Assembly: GCF_018598555.1 (NCBI RefSeq)
Contig: NZ_JAHEWN010000001.1
Location: forward strand, 344,039 to 408,038
From: Curtobacterium aurantiacum
GTDB taxonomy: Bacteria > Actinomycetota > Actinomycetes > Actinomycetales > Microbacteriaceae
Direction of reading: 5' to 3'
DNA: 64,000 nt
The notes below the pieces were generated by a model. It worked only from the letters and a program-made list of their open reading frames with translations. It was not told the origin of the DNA and did not search any database. Positions 1-8,047 of the stretch are shown here, in pieces (position 1 is the first letter of the stretch; each line of letters opens with the position of its first letter). Made by a program: the position numbers and the translations under genes.

Positions 1-785
1 CCGGTGCCACCACCGGCAACATCACCCGGGTCCCGCAGGCGACCGGCGTCGGACGCACCACCGCGCCCGTCCAGGCCGACGCACTCTCCAAGGACACGGA
101 CGTCGTCACGGTGTCGATCGGCGGAAACGACCTGGGGTTCACCGGCGTCATCAAGAACTGCATCGCGCTGGCCAAGAACGGCCCCTTGTTCGCCGACATC
201 CGCGGGCACAGCTACGACCACTGCAAGGACTACTACGCACCGGTCGTCCGTGGCGTTGAACACGATCGTCTCGCAGCGCGCATCCGCACCACGGTTGCGC
301 CGCGGCTCGCACAGACCTTCCGCGTGATCGCGCAGCGTGCCCCGCGGGCGAAGGTGTTCGTCGTCGGCTACCCGATGATCGCGCCGGGCTCGTCGCAGTT
401 CCCGAAGGGGTGCTTCTCGAGCCTCCTCGGCGACTCCGGGTTCGAGCCGCCGTTCCCCCAGAACGCGTTCCCCTTCACCGGCGTCGACACCGCCTACTTC
501 CACCGCACCCAGAACGCGCTCGACGGAGCGGTCAAGGCTGCGGCGAAGGCTCGTGGCTTCACCTACGTCTCGACGCTCCAGGCCTCCGCCGCGCACACCC
601 CCTGTGCTGCGTCGGGCTCCGCATGGATGGCAGGACTCACCCTGACGGATCACGGCACCGCTGCGGACAGCACGCCGGTTGCCGGGACGAAGTACAGCAT
701 CCTCTTCGGCGCACTCCACCCGAACGCCGCCGGCGTCGCGTACCTGCGTGACCAGACCAAGGCTGCGATCGTCGGATCGCGCTGA
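1..785 (+). CDS. SGNH/GDSL-family hydrolase, 5' end outside the window
   Basis: The reading frame is open from base 3 of the window to the stop at 783-785, so the start and any signal peptide lie upstream. What remains is about 260 residues. It contains the SGNH block III motif SIGGNDLGF (around base 111-140) and, near the C-terminus, LHPNAAGVAYL, which supplies the catalytic histidine of block V. The block I GDS serine motif is not in the window. Several cysteines (NCIAL, DHCKDYY, KGCFSS, TPCAAS) suggest disulfides and therefore secretion, which fits the actinobacterial secreted lipase/esterase branch of the family. The substrate cannot be read from the sequence. An inverted repeat follows directly and probably ends the transcript. 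Confidence 0.85.
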   Translation, partial: GATTGNITRVPQATGVGRTTAPVQADALSKDTDVVTVSIGGNDLGFTGVIKNCIALAKNGPLFADIRGHSYDHCKDYYAPVVRGVEHDRLAARIRTTVAPRLAQTFRVIAQRAPRAKVFVVGYPMIAPGSSQFPKGCFSSLLGDSGFEPPFPQNAFPFTGVDTAYFHRTQNALDGAVKAAAKARGFTYVSTLQASAAHTPCAASGSAWMAGLTLTDHGTAADSTPVAGTKYSILFGALHPNAAGVAYLRDQTKAAIVGSR

Positions 786-797
786 GCCTGCGCCTGC

Positions 798-870
798 TGG
801 TCGCGTCATGGACGCGACCACGAAACGGACGGGAGGCCCGTTGCCAGCTGGCACCGGGCCTCCCGTCCGT
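798..870. repeat. Palindromic intergenic repeat (GACGGGAGGCCCG family), copy 1; probable terminator
   Basis: Two hairpins sit back to back. TGGTCGCGTC at 798-807 pairs with GACGCGACCA at 811-820 around a 3-base loop. Then a 16-base arm at 825-840 pairs perfectly with 855-870, and the loop holds a smaller palindrome GCCAGCTGGC. The same element recurs at 6744, 25823 and 43211, with weaker copies at 22694 and 54184. It lies just after the hydrolase stop codon, so it can act as a terminator, but there is no U-tract. Confidence 0.8.
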
Positions 871-1015
871 CTCGGGTGGGCTACCGGGCGTCGGGTCGCC
901 AGCGCTCGCATGCTGTCGGACCGTGACCCGGCGGGGCGTCTCGTTGCGCCGTGCTCGTCCTGTGCAGAAGCCCCGCGCGCGAAGCGGGCGACGTCGCTTC
1001 GCTCCGATGACCGGC

Positions 1016-1053
1016 TTGACATTGACACTAATGTCAATGTTGACGATGGTCAG
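1016..1053 (+). promoter_or_regulatory. Predicted MerR-type promoter/operator of the MFS gene
   Basis: A perfect inverted repeat ACATTGACA-N4-TGTCAATGT lies at 1019-1040. It sits inside an over-long spacer of 20 bases between a TTGACA box (1016-1021) and a weak GACGAT box (1042-1047), six bases before the ATG at 1054. Exactly the same spacing is seen at 3118-3155 before the flavin monooxygenase. Long spacers with a central dyad are a hallmark of MerR-activated promoters, and a MerR gene lies at 2707. That this MerR protein binds here is inferred. Confidence 0.7.
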
Positions 1054-2520
1054 ATGACGACTTCTGCCCGCACCCACAGCAAGCCTCCGAGCACTGATCG
1101 GTTGAAGCCGGGGGACGGACTGGTCCTCGGCCTCCTGATGGCGTCCACGTTCCTCGTCCTGCTGAACGAGATGCTGCTCGGCGTGGCACTCCCGACCCTC
1201 ATCCGCGACCTCGGCGTCACCCCGTCCGCCGGTCAGTGGCTGACGACCGGCTACCTCCTCACGCTCGCCGTGCTCATCCCCGCGACCGGGTTCATCATGC
1301 GTCGCTTCCACCTGCGGACGATCTTTCTCACGGCCTTGTCGACCTTCATCGTGGGGACCGCGATCTCAGCGGTCGCACCCGGGTTCGCGGTGCTCCTCGT
1401 CGGACGCGTCGTCCAGGCGGTGGGGACCGCGGTGTTCGTGCCGCTGCTCATGACGACGGCCATCCGCTTGGTGCCCGAGTCCCGCCGTGGTCGGATCATG
1501 GCGCTCGTCACCGCCGTCCCGGCGATCGCTCCGGCAGTCGGCCCTGCCATCTCCGGGCTCGTGCTGACGTTCCTGCCGTGGCGGTGGCTGTTCATCCTCG
1601 TCCTGCCCCTCGCCGTGATCGCCCTCGTCGCGGGAGCGATGAAGCTGAAGAACATCACCGCGCCGGAACGCGCAACCCTCGACCTGTTCTCGGTGGCGCT
1701 GTCCGCCGTCGGGTTCGGCGCGCTGGTGTTCGGCCTGTCCTTGATCGGCGAGTCCGCTGAGGGTCACGCCCCCGTCCCGCCCGTCATCCCGATCATCGTC
1801 GGTGTCCTCGGCGTGGCCGGGTTCGTGTTCCGTCAACTCGCGCTCCGTCGTCACGGGGACGCGTTCCTCGACATGCGCATCTTCCGGTCCAAAGCCTTCG
1901 TCGTCCCGATCCTCGTCATGCTCTTCGTGGCGCTCAACGGCTTCGGGATCCTGCTCGTCCTGCCCCTGGTGCTCACCGGATCGCTGGGGCTCAGCACCCT
2001 CTCCATCGGACTGTTCCTCGTCCCCGGTGGCATCGTCATCTCCGTCGTCTCCGCCCTCGGGGGCCGTGTCTACGACCGGTACGGCCCCCTGCCACTGGCG
2101 ATCCCCGGCGCGATCATCTGGGCGGCCAGCATCTGGTTCCTCAGCGCCCTCGACAACCGCAGCAGCGTCTGGGTCTACCTGGCCGGGTACCTCGTGATGA
2201 CCGCAGCGCAGGCGATGATGTGGGCCCCGATGACGACCCTCGCGCTGTCGTCCCTCCGCGCCGAGCTGTACCCGCACGGCAGTGCCGCGTTCAGCGCGGT
2301 GCAGCAGCTCGCCGGCGCTGCCGGCGGTGCAGTCCTCGTGTCTGCCTACACGATCGGCTCGAACGCCGTGAACGCAGGCGAACTCAACGTCGTGCAGACC
2401 GTCGCTGCGGGTCAGACTGCGTTCATGACCGCCGGCATCATCGCGGTGGCCGCTGTCATCGGCACCCTCGCGATCGGCCGCCGTCGAGCGACCCCTCCCG
2501 CTGCTGTCGACGTGGCCTGA
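1054..2520 (+). CDS. MFS transporter, DHA2 (EmrB/QacA-like) drug efflux family
   Basis: This 488-residue membrane protein fits the 14-helix DHA2 branch of the major facilitator superfamily. Helix 1 carries LLMASTFLVLLNEMLLGVALPTL, broken here only by family-typical substitutions, followed by the motif A-like region FIMRRFHLRTIF and the motif C-like AVPAIAPAVGPAISG of antiporters. Such proteins export toxic compounds using the proton gradient. I chose the ATG at 1054 because upstream residues in the frame are unlike any MFS leader and because the promoter geometry places this ATG six bases after the -10-like box. The gene shares its operator with the MerR gene and the monooxygenase downstream, suggesting an inducible efflux and detoxification group. 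The substrate is unknown. Confidence 0.88.
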   Translation: MTTSARTHSKPPSTDRLKPGDGLVLGLLMASTFLVLLNEMLLGVALPTLIRDLGVTPSAGQWLTTGYLLTLAVLIPATGFIMRRFHLRTIFLTALSTFIVGTAISAVAPGFAVLLVGRVVQAVGTAVFVPLLMTTAIRLVPESRRGRIMALVTAVPAIAPAVGPAISGLVLTFLPWRWLFILVLPLAVIALVAGAMKLKNITAPERATLDLFSVALSAVGFGALVFGLSLIGESAEGHAPVPPVIPIIVGVLGVAGFVFRQLALRRHGDAFLDMRIFRSKAFVVPILVMLFVALNGFGILLVLPLVLTGSLGLSTLSIGLFLVPGGIVISVVSALGGRVYDRYGPLPLAIPGAIIWAASIWFLSALDNRSSVWVYLAGYLVMTAAQAMMWAPMTTLALSSLRAELYPHGSAAFSAVQQLAGAAGGAVLVSAYTIGSNAVNAGELNVVQTVAAGQTAFMTAGIIAVAAVIGTLAIGRRRATPPAAVDVA

Positions 2521-2540
2521 ACCGCTGATCAACTCCGGAG

Positions 2541-2565
2541 GGGGCCTCGCTTCCGCTGAGGCCCC
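2541..2565 (+). terminator. Hairpin terminator after the MFS gene
   Basis: GGGGCCTC (2541-2548) pairs with GAGGCCCC (2558-2565) over a 9-base loop, 20 bases after the MFS stop codon. There is no run of T, as is common in high-GC actinobacteria. Confidence 0.6.
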
Positions 2566-2663
2566 GTCGTGATGCTCGGCACGAGTCAGATGGTTTCACG
2601 GGCGCGGGATGTCGGCGGAGAAGTTGAGTCCATCTTCCGTCTCCTTGGTCTTCCCCATGCTCA

Positions 2664-2685
2664 ACGTTGTCACTAATGTCAATGT
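2664..2685. promoter_or_regulatory. Third copy of the MerR-group operator, in front of the MerR gene
   Basis: ACGTTGTCA-N4-TGTCAATGT resembles the operators at 1019 and 3121 with two mismatches between arms. The better half lies on the gene-proximal side, so the site looks inverted relative to the other two. It lies 21 bases before the MerR start codon, a position suited to autoregulation. Confidence 0.6.
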
Positions 2686-2706
2686 CAAGCCGACGACGGA
2701 GGGTAG

Positions 2707-3096
2707 ATGAGAATCGGAGAACTGGCAGAGAAGACGGGCGTCGCACCCCGGATGCTCCGTTACTACGAGAAGCAGGGACTGATCCAGCCGACGAGGCTCC
2801 CGAACGGGTACCGCGACTACGACGACTACCTGATCGAACGCGTCGGGAAGATCCGCGGGTTGGTCGACTCCGGCATCCCGACCCGCATCATCATCGATGT
2901 CCTCCCGTGCCTGGACAAGCAGCAAGCGATCGTCGTCAGCAACGTCGAGCCAGGACTCCGCGACATGCTCGTCGAGGAACGCGACCGCATGGCGCAGAAG
3001 ATCGACTTCCTGATCCAGAACCGCGACGCCCTGACCGCGTACATCGAAGCGCTCGACGCTGCCACATCGGACCGGCTCGCTACCCAACCGAGCTAG
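2707..3096 (+). CDS. MerR-family transcriptional regulator
   Basis: The 129-residue protein starts with the MerR winged-helix signature: MRIGELAEKTGVAPRMLRYY (residues 1-20), then the LPNGYRDYDDY wing. The remaining part is a dimerisation helix plus a short C-terminal tail. It has one cysteine (VLPCLDK) and no metal-binding cysteine cluster, so it more likely senses an organic molecule or acts through another signal than a metal. GGAGGG lies 7 bases upstream of the ATG. It sits between an efflux pump and a flavin monooxygenase that share its operator motif, so those are its probable targets. Confidence 0.92.
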   Translation: MRIGELAEKTGVAPRMLRYYEKQGLIQPTRLPNGYRDYDDYLIERVGKIRGLVDSGIPTRIIIDVLPCLDKQQAIVVSNVEPGLRDMLVEERDRMAQKIDFLIQNRDALTAYIEALDAATSDRLATQPS

Positions 3097-3117
3097 GCAC
3101 TCGCGCACCGGTTGGAC

Positions 3118-3155
3118 TTGACATTGACACTGATGTCAGTGTTGAGACTGGTGAT
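3118..3155 (+). promoter_or_regulatory. Predicted MerR-type promoter/operator of the flavin monooxygenase gene
   Basis: ACATTGACA-N4-TGTCAGTGT (3121-3142, one mismatch between arms) lies in a 20-base spacer between TTGACA (3118-3123) and GAGACT (3144-3149); the ATG follows after six bases. The arrangement matches the site at 1016-1053 base for base in spacing. Confidence 0.7.
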
Positions 3156-4514
3156 ATGACCACCGAGACCTCCCAACTGACGTCCGCCCCTCAGATGCTC
3201 CTGGCAATGCAGCTCGTCGGCGGGTTCGGCGGGGCTCCCGGTGCCTGGCGCATGCCCGGCGTCCCCCTGGACAGCTACACCGACATGGACGCACACGTCC
3301 GCCATGCCCAGGCTGCCGAGCGCGGCAAGGTCCAACTGCTCTTCTTCGCCGACACTCCCGCACTCGAGACGGATCTGAACGTGCAACCGCAGCGGCACGT
3401 CATCGACCCGGTCGTGGTCATGACGTCCATCGCCCGCGAGACGAAGCGCATCGGGCTGGTTGCCACCGCTTCGACGACGTTCAACGAGCCGTACAACATC
3501 GCCCGGCAGTTCAAGGCGATGGACGTCATCAGTCACGGACGCATCGGCTGGAACGCGGTCACGACCTCCAACCCAGAAGCGGCTGCGAACTTCGGGGTGG
3601 CGGTGCCGCCGAGACCGGAGAAGTACGGACGAGCGCACGAGGTGATCCAGGTCGTTGAGGCGCTTTGGGGCAGCTGGGGCACGGACGCGCTCATCGGCGA
3701 TGTCGCAGCGGGCATCTATGCCGACGCGTCGAAGATCCAGCCGATCAATCTCGGTGGTCAGTACGTCGCTTCCCGTGGGCCGCTGCCCATCCCGCCGTCG
3801 GAGCAGGGTCAGCCCGTCATCTTCCAGGCCGGCGGGGGTCAGAACGGCCTCGAACTCGCCGGGCGTTACGCGGACGGGGTCTACGCCACTCCCTACGACA
3901 TCGCCAGCGCGAAAGCGCAGCGCGATGCTCTCCGCGCAGCTGCCGTCGCCGCGGGCCGAAATGCTGACGACATCAAGATGTTCGCCGGCTTCATGCCCAC
4001 CGTTGGCGCTACCAAGCGGGACGCCCTCGACCGTCGCCGCGCGCTTGACGAGTCCATCGACCTTCGCCAGCGCGTTGCCTACCTCGGGCACATGATCGGG
4101 TTGCCCCTCCGCTACGAGGACATCGACCAGTCCGTGCCCGAACAGGTCCTCGAGCGGGCGGTGGCGAACCCGTCCGACCCACGCTCGGACCATGCGCTCG
4201 CTGTTGTCCGCGAGGGATGGTCTCTCCGCGATGTCATCGCGCACGGCGTCATCGACTACCACCCCGTCGTCGCCGACACCCCCGAAAGGATTGCCGACTT
4301 CATGCAGGAGTGGTTCGAGGCCGGCGCATGCGACGGCTTCTCCCTCTCCATCGACAGTCTCCACGACGGAGTCGACGCCTTCGTCGACGAAGTCGTGCCG
4401 ATCCTCCAGGAACGCGGCATCTTCCACCGCGACTACGAGGGCGCCACCCTTCGCGACAACATCCACGCAGCCCCTCGCTACGGACGAGACCCACGAGTCA
4501 TCGGCGAGAGCTGA
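3156..4514 (+). CDS. LLM-class flavin-dependent monooxygenase (NtaA/SnaA/DszA group)
   Basis: The 452-residue protein matches the long form of bacterial luciferase-like monooxygenases, which use reduced FMN from a separate reductase to oxidise substrates such as nitrilotriacetate, sulfides or sulfones. Family features seen are MLLAMQLVGGFGGAPGAWR near the N-terminus, SIARETKRIGLVATASTTFNEPYN in the barrel, the SHGRIGWNAVTTSNPEAAANFG motif, and PVIFQAGGGQNGLELAGRYADGVY in the second half. The ATG at 3156 follows the predicted leaderless promoter; the open frame upstream is not conserved-looking. No flavin reductase gene is next to it. Co-regulation with an efflux pump suggests detoxification or use of a xenobiotic; substrate unknown. 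Confidence 0.88.
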   Translation: MTTETSQLTSAPQMLLAMQLVGGFGGAPGAWRMPGVPLDSYTDMDAHVRHAQAAERGKVQLLFFADTPALETDLNVQPQRHVIDPVVVMTSIARETKRIGLVATASTTFNEPYNIARQFKAMDVISHGRIGWNAVTTSNPEAAANFGVAVPPRPEKYGRAHEVIQVVEALWGSWGTDALIGDVAAGIYADASKIQPINLGGQYVASRGPLPIPPSEQGQPVIFQAGGGQNGLELAGRYADGVYATPYDIASAKAQRDALRAAAVAAGRNADDIKMFAGFMPTVGATKRDALDRRRALDESIDLRQRVAYLGHMIGLPLRYEDIDQSVPEQVLERAVANPSDPRSDHALAVVREGWSLRDVIAHGVIDYHPVVADTPERIADFMQEWFEAGACDGFSLSIDSLHDGVDAFVDEVVPILQERGIFHRDYEGATLRDNIHAAPRYGRDPRVIGES

Positions 4515-4585
4515 TGCCACCGGGACCATCGACACCGCGACGAAGAGGATGAATGCCGCGTCGGCATCAACGGGTAACTTCGATC

Positions 4586-4624
4586 CACGTCAAGTTTGAT
4601 GTGTATCGAAAAAGGCCGTACTGT
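4586..4624 (+). promoter_or_regulatory. Promoter with overlapping palindrome upstream of the quinone oxidoreductase
   Basis: The imperfect dyad CACGTCAA-gt-TTGATGTG (4586-4603, one mismatch) overlaps a -35 box TTGATG (4596-4601); 17 bases later comes TACTGT (4619-4624). A repressor bound here would block polymerase. The ArsR-type gene two positions downstream is the natural candidate, by inference. Confidence 0.6.
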
Positions 4625-4677
4625 GAGCCCATGGGCTCCGGAACACCCCGGTGCATCACCGCGACGATTGGACCGCC

Positions 4678-5688
4678 ATGCGCGCCTGGACCCTCGCCGA
4701 CTTCGGCTTCGACAATCTCCACCTCCGCGAGGTCGAGGTCCCGACCCCCGGCCCCAACGAGCTTCTCGTGGAGGTCTCGGCCGTTTCCCTGAACTACCGT
4801 GACAAGGCACTCGTCGAAGGGAACTACTCGCCCGAGAAGATGCCGAAGGGCCTCATCGTCGGCGCGGACTCCGCCGGCGTCGTCACCGCGGTCGGCTCCG
4901 ACGTGACGAAGTGGGAGGTCGGCGACCGTGTCACCTCGCACTTCTACTCCACGTGGGCCGACGGTCCGTGGGACCAGGTGCACACCGACGCGATGATCGG
5001 CGGCCCGATCGATGGCGGTCTCGCCGAGTACATGCTGCTGCACGAGGACCGCGTCGTGAAGAGCCCCGACAACCTCACCGACGCGGAAGCGGCCACGCTG
5101 CCGATCGCAGCGCTGACTGCGTGGTTCTCCCTCTTCCACCACGGCAAGCTGGAGACGGGTGGCAGCGTGCTCGTGCAGGGCACCGGCGGGGTGTCCGTGT
5201 TCGCGATCCAGATCGCATCCGCATTCGGCGCACGCGTGATCGCCACGTCCTCCAGCGACGACAAACTCGCCATCGCGAAGGAACTCGGCGCGACCGACCT
5301 CATCAACTACCGCACCACCCCCGACTGGGCCGGCAAGGCGCTCGAGCTCACCGATGGGAAGGGCGTCGACGTCGTCATCGACGTCGCCGGCGGTGACGGC
5401 ATCAACGACTCCGTCCGCGCAGCGAAGGCCGGTGGCGTCGTCGCAGTCATCGGCTTCCTCGCAGGGCAGACCACGAACCTCGACCTCATGACGGTGCTGT
5501 TCCGCCAGACCACCATCCAGGGCATCGCCGTCGGTACTCGGGTGGCTTTCGAGGAGCTCGTCGAGTTCCTCGATGACCACGAGATCAGCCCCGTCATCGA
5601 CTCCACCTTCCGATTCGAGGACGCGAAGGCCGCCTACGACCGTCTCGCCGAAGGTCCCCTCGGCAAGGTCGTCATCGAGGTCCGCTGA
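4678..5688 (+). CDS. Zinc-independent NAD(P)-dependent alcohol dehydrogenase / quinone oxidoreductase
   Basis: This is a 336-residue medium-chain dehydrogenase/reductase. It has the GroES-like N-terminal domain (VSLNYRDKALVEGNY, LIVGADSAGVVTAVG) and a Rossmann domain with VLVQGTGGVSVFAIQIASAFG around residues 162-182. The structural and catalytic zinc cysteines of true alcohol dehydrogenases are absent, and NYRD replaces the usual zinc ligand, so it belongs with the zinc-free reductases such as quinone oxidoreductase. I placed the start at ATG 4678 because MRAWTLADFG is the usual opening of this group; a GTG at 4651 is in frame but has no better ribosome site. The ArsR gene follows. Confidence 0.85.
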   Translation: MRAWTLADFGFDNLHLREVEVPTPGPNELLVEVSAVSLNYRDKALVEGNYSPEKMPKGLIVGADSAGVVTAVGSDVTKWEVGDRVTSHFYSTWADGPWDQVHTDAMIGGPIDGGLAEYMLLHEDRVVKSPDNLTDAEAATLPIAALTAWFSLFHHGKLETGGSVLVQGTGGVSVFAIQIASAFGARVIATSSSDDKLAIAKELGATDLINYRTTPDWAGKALELTDGKGVDVVIDVAGGDGINDSVRAAKAGGVVAVIGFLAGQTTNLDLMTVLFRQTTIQGIAVGTRVAFEELVEFLDDHEISPVIDSTFRFEDAKAAYDRLAEGPLGKVVIEVR

Positions 5689-5791
5689 CCTCGACTGCTC
5701 CTCGCGTTCCGAGTCGTTCTCGTCGTCGCCGCTGGTCGTTGTGACAGATGCACGGCGGAGAAGCTCGCAGCGGCTGGCCACACCCTCTCGG

Positions 5792-5818
5792 TACGATCAT
5801 TCCCCCGTAAGGAGGCTG
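5792..5818 (+). promoter_or_regulatory. -10 box and strong ribosome site of the ArsR gene
   Basis: TACGAT at 5792-5797 is a plausible -10 box. TAAGGAGG, an almost perfect complement of the 16S tail, lies at 5808-5815, seven bases before the ATG, and settles the start at 5822. No convincing -35 is seen. Confidence 0.5.
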
Positions 5819-5821
5819 CGA

Positions 5822-6145
5822 ATGGCTCGAGCACCGATCGACGACGAACCATCCACCGAGGACCTGCACTTCCCGCGAGTCCTGGAAGTCATCGCCGACC
5901 CGATCCGGCTGAGCATCGTGACGCAGCTCGCGTCGGCCGAAGCGGACATCAGCTGCGGCAACTTCGACCTGCCCATCAAGGCTTCGACCGCGACGCACCA
6001 CTTCACCGCGCTGCGGCAGGCCGGTGTGATCCACCAGTACTACGTCGGCACGTCTCGGATGAACGTACTCCGCGAAGCCGACCTGGAAGAAGCGTTCCCC
6101 GGGTTCCTCCCTTCCGTGATCGCTGGCGTCCGCAGGGGCAGGTAG
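5822..6145 (+). CDS. ArsR-family winged-helix regulator
   Basis: The 107-residue protein has the compact ArsR layout: VLEVIADPIRLSIVTQLASA (helices 1-2), then ADISCGNFDLPIKASTATHHFTALRQAGVI, where STATHHFTALRQAG is the recognition helix, and a short wing with HQYYVGTSRMNVLRE. The typical CVC metal site of arsenic sensors is missing, and only one cysteine (SCG) is present, so it more likely senses redox state or an organic ligand. It follows the quinone oxidoreductase on the same strand; the dyad over that gene's -35 box is its most likely target. Confidence 0.88.
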   Translation: MARAPIDDEPSTEDLHFPRVLEVIADPIRLSIVTQLASAEADISCGNFDLPIKASTATHHFTALRQAGVIHQYYVGTSRMNVLREADLEEAFPGFLPSVIAGVRRGR

Positions 6146-6337
6146 CGGCTCCACAGCAATCCCATCCGCGATGACCCGCCCTCCGGCCATGAGTCCGACG
6201 CGATCGACGACGGCGCCGATGAGCGCCATCACAACCCCCGCATCCAGCGCCCCGACGCCGAAGGCGCGGCAGAACACCCGTGGCGCAAGGTGGGTCAGCA
6301 TGCCTGCATCCACGTCCTCAGGACCTACCCTGGACGG

Positions 6338-6700
6338 ATGCTCTCCCGCCGCGAAGCCGCAGTCCGGCTCGACATCCCCCTCGAGATGGCGACCCGCCAC
6401 GGCATCCCGTCGCGCCTGAGTGAAGCGGAGCTCGACGCGATCGAGCAGGACCCGCCCGCCTGGCTCGTGCAGTCCCGCGCAAACCGGACCGGCACCAAGA
6501 AGGTCTGGACGCGCCTGGAGTGCGTGGTCTGCGGCTTCGACGAAGAGGCGCGTCCGAAGAAGTGGTGGCCCGAGTGGGACTACCTGATGTGCGACTACCA
6601 CGCCCCGTACCAGGCGCCCGAGCCCACCGCCGGCCTGACCCGGCGTGAGGTCGAGGGCATCGGCAGCCGCTTCATCGCCCTCGTCGACGAGAAGCGCTAG
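6338..6700 (+). CDS. Conserved hypothetical protein with zinc-ribbon-like CxxC/CxxH motif
   Basis: A 120-residue protein of unknown function. The first third (MLSRREAAVRLDIPLEMATRHG) reads like a small helix-turn-helix or helical domain. The second part contains CVVCGF and MCDYHAP, a Cys-x2-Cys ... Cys-x2-His set that could bind zinc, separated by DEEARPKKWWPEWDYL. TACCCT at 6326-6331 ends six bases before the ATG at 6338, so the transcript is probably leaderless; an in-frame start at 6290 lacks such support. I do not recognise a named family. A member of the large intergenic palindrome family follows it. Confidence 0.7.
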   Translation: MLSRREAAVRLDIPLEMATRHGIPSRLSEAELDAIEQDPPAWLVQSRANRTGTKKVWTRLECVVCGFDEEARPKKWWPEWDYLMCDYHAPYQAPEPTAGLTRREVEGIGSRFIALVDEKR

Positions 6701-6743
6701 CCCACAGGGTCCGCCGGGGCGCCGCGGCAGCAGACGCGACCAT

Positions 6744-6793
6744 GGACGGACGGGAGGCCCGGTGCCAGCTGGCACCGGGCCTCCCGTCCGTCC
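6744..6793. repeat. Palindromic intergenic repeat (GACGGGAGGCCCG family), copy 2: perfect 50-bp palindrome
   Basis: The 25 bases at 6744-6768 are the exact reverse complement of 6769-6793. The core GGTGCCAG/CTGGCACC differs from the copy at 43211 (GGTACCAG/CTGGTACC) by a paired change that keeps the stem. It lies between two convergent genes (6338+ and 6812-), a good place for a two-way terminator. Confidence 0.9.
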
Positions 6794-6811
6794 TGGGTGG
6801 ACCTGCGGACG

Positions 6812-7762
6812 CTACTCGGTCGTCGAGACCCAGTCGATGAGGAGGTTGCCCTCGTCGCCCCAGTTGCCGACCTGGAACATGAAGCGGTGCGGCGTCGTCG
6901 GCACGTCCTCGGTGATGGTCTGCAGGACCCTGCCGTCGACGCTGTACGTGACGGACTCGCCGGGCACCCAGTCCACCTTGTACGTGTGCCAGTCGCGCCA
7001 CGAGACACCGGTGTCGACCTGGATGCGCTCGGCCTCCCGTCCCGGGGTCATCGAGTGGTGGAACACCATCGGGTTCGACTCGAAGTTGCCCTCGGGGAAG
7101 TCGATCTCGCCGTCGGACCACACGTTCGACGTCGGCCACAGCATGAACGCCGCACCGTTGCCGTCGCCGCCGGTCGCCTTCGCGCGGACGGAGAACGAGC
7201 CGCCGACGTGGTCCCAGGCGCCGTCGGAGGAGCCGAAGGTGCCGGCCGCTCCGGCACCGGTGCCGAGGGCGACGTCCATCACGCCGTCGTGCACCGAGAC
7301 CGTCTTGCTCGGCGCGTAGATGCCGGAGGTGCCGTCGGGGTAGGGCTGCCACGACTGCGGGTAGAGCGACGAGACGAGGCCGGTGACAGCGTTCGTGGTG
7401 AAGTCCTCGACGAAGGAGGCATCGGGAGCGAGCGCCGCGAGGTCCTCGGGGGCCGCCTCGGGTTCGGGCTCGGGCGCTGCCTCGGGCTCGGCTTCCGCCT
7501 CGGGCTCGGGCTCGGCGACGGGCGCTGTGTCCTCGATCGGAGCGGAGTCCTGCGTGGGCTCCGGTTCCGGGGCCCACTCGTCGGTCGGGGCCGGCGGCTC
7601 CGTCTCGTCCGGGGCCGGCGTCGGGGTGGGGTTCACCGGAGCGTGGTGCCAGCGGCGCTCGCCGTCCCAGCCCCACCAGGTCCGGGCGGAGGCGGCGGTG
7701 GGGACGCCGAGGACCAGGGCGCCGGCGGTCGCGGCCGCCAGGACTGCGCGGTGGCGGATCAT
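6812..7762 (-). CDS. Secreted glycoside hydrolase family 16 (endo-beta-glucanase-like)
   Basis: The 316-residue protein begins MIRHRAVLAAATAGALVLG, a signal peptide ending near ASA at residue 26. Next comes a low-complexity linker of about 80 residues rich in proline, glutamate and alanine. The catalytic domain fills the rest and carries GEIDFPEGNFE, the GH16 ExDxxE motif with nucleophile and acid/base glutamates, then HSMTPG and WRDWHTYKVDWVPG, all typical of the beta-jellyroll fold. GH16 enzymes cleave beta-1,3 or 1,3-1,4 glucans and related polymers; I cannot assign the exact substrate. GAAGGA lies before the ATG. The linker at the N-terminal side with no recognisable binding module is unusual and could span the cell wall. 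Confidence 0.87.
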   Translation of the reverse strand: MIRHRAVLAAATAGALVLGVPTAASARTWWGWDGERRWHHAPVNPTPTPAPDETEPPAPTDEWAPEPEPTQDSAPIEDTAPVAEPEPEAEAEPEAAPEPEPEAAPEDLAALAPDASFVEDFTTNAVTGLVSSLYPQSWQPYPDGTSGIYAPSKTVSVHDGVMDVALGTGAGAAGTFGSSDGAWDHVGGSFSVRAKATGGDGNGAAFMLWPTSNVWSDGEIDFPEGNFESNPMVFHHSMTPGREAERIQVDTGVSWRDWHTYKVDWVPGESVTYSVDGRVLQTITEDVPTTPHRFMFQVGNWGDEGNLLIDWVSTTE

Positions 7763-8047
7763 CGGGTGCGTCCTTCGACGGGCGTGGACGTGTTTCCTGG
7801 GGTCGTGCCGCGCAGAGGCGTGCACGTGCTTCGGGTCGAGATGTCGGGCTCCTCGTGGTGCTTCGGGCGCAGGATGCGGGGAGGGACGGACGCGTCGACC
7901 GGCCGGTTGCCGAGGGGTTCGTTGACACGTCCACGGACATCTTGCATCATTTGTGACCCGTTCGGGGGGCGTCACGGAAATCGATCGACGAACGCCCGGT
8001 GTCCTGCGGCCGAACGTGCACGATGCAACGCGCGGCGAGCTGACGGG
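7763..8047. other. Gene-free leader region of the GH16 gene
   Basis: About 285 bases lie between the GH16 start and the L-lactate dehydrogenase stop, both genes reading leftward. I see no coding sequence or strong hairpin. GCGTGGACGTGTTTC (near 7781) and GCGTGCACGTGCTTC (near 7817) are near-identical direct repeats about 36 bases apart, followed in both cases by GGGTCG, and may be regulator half-sites. A promoter is expected here but I cannot place one firmly. Confidence 0.4.
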
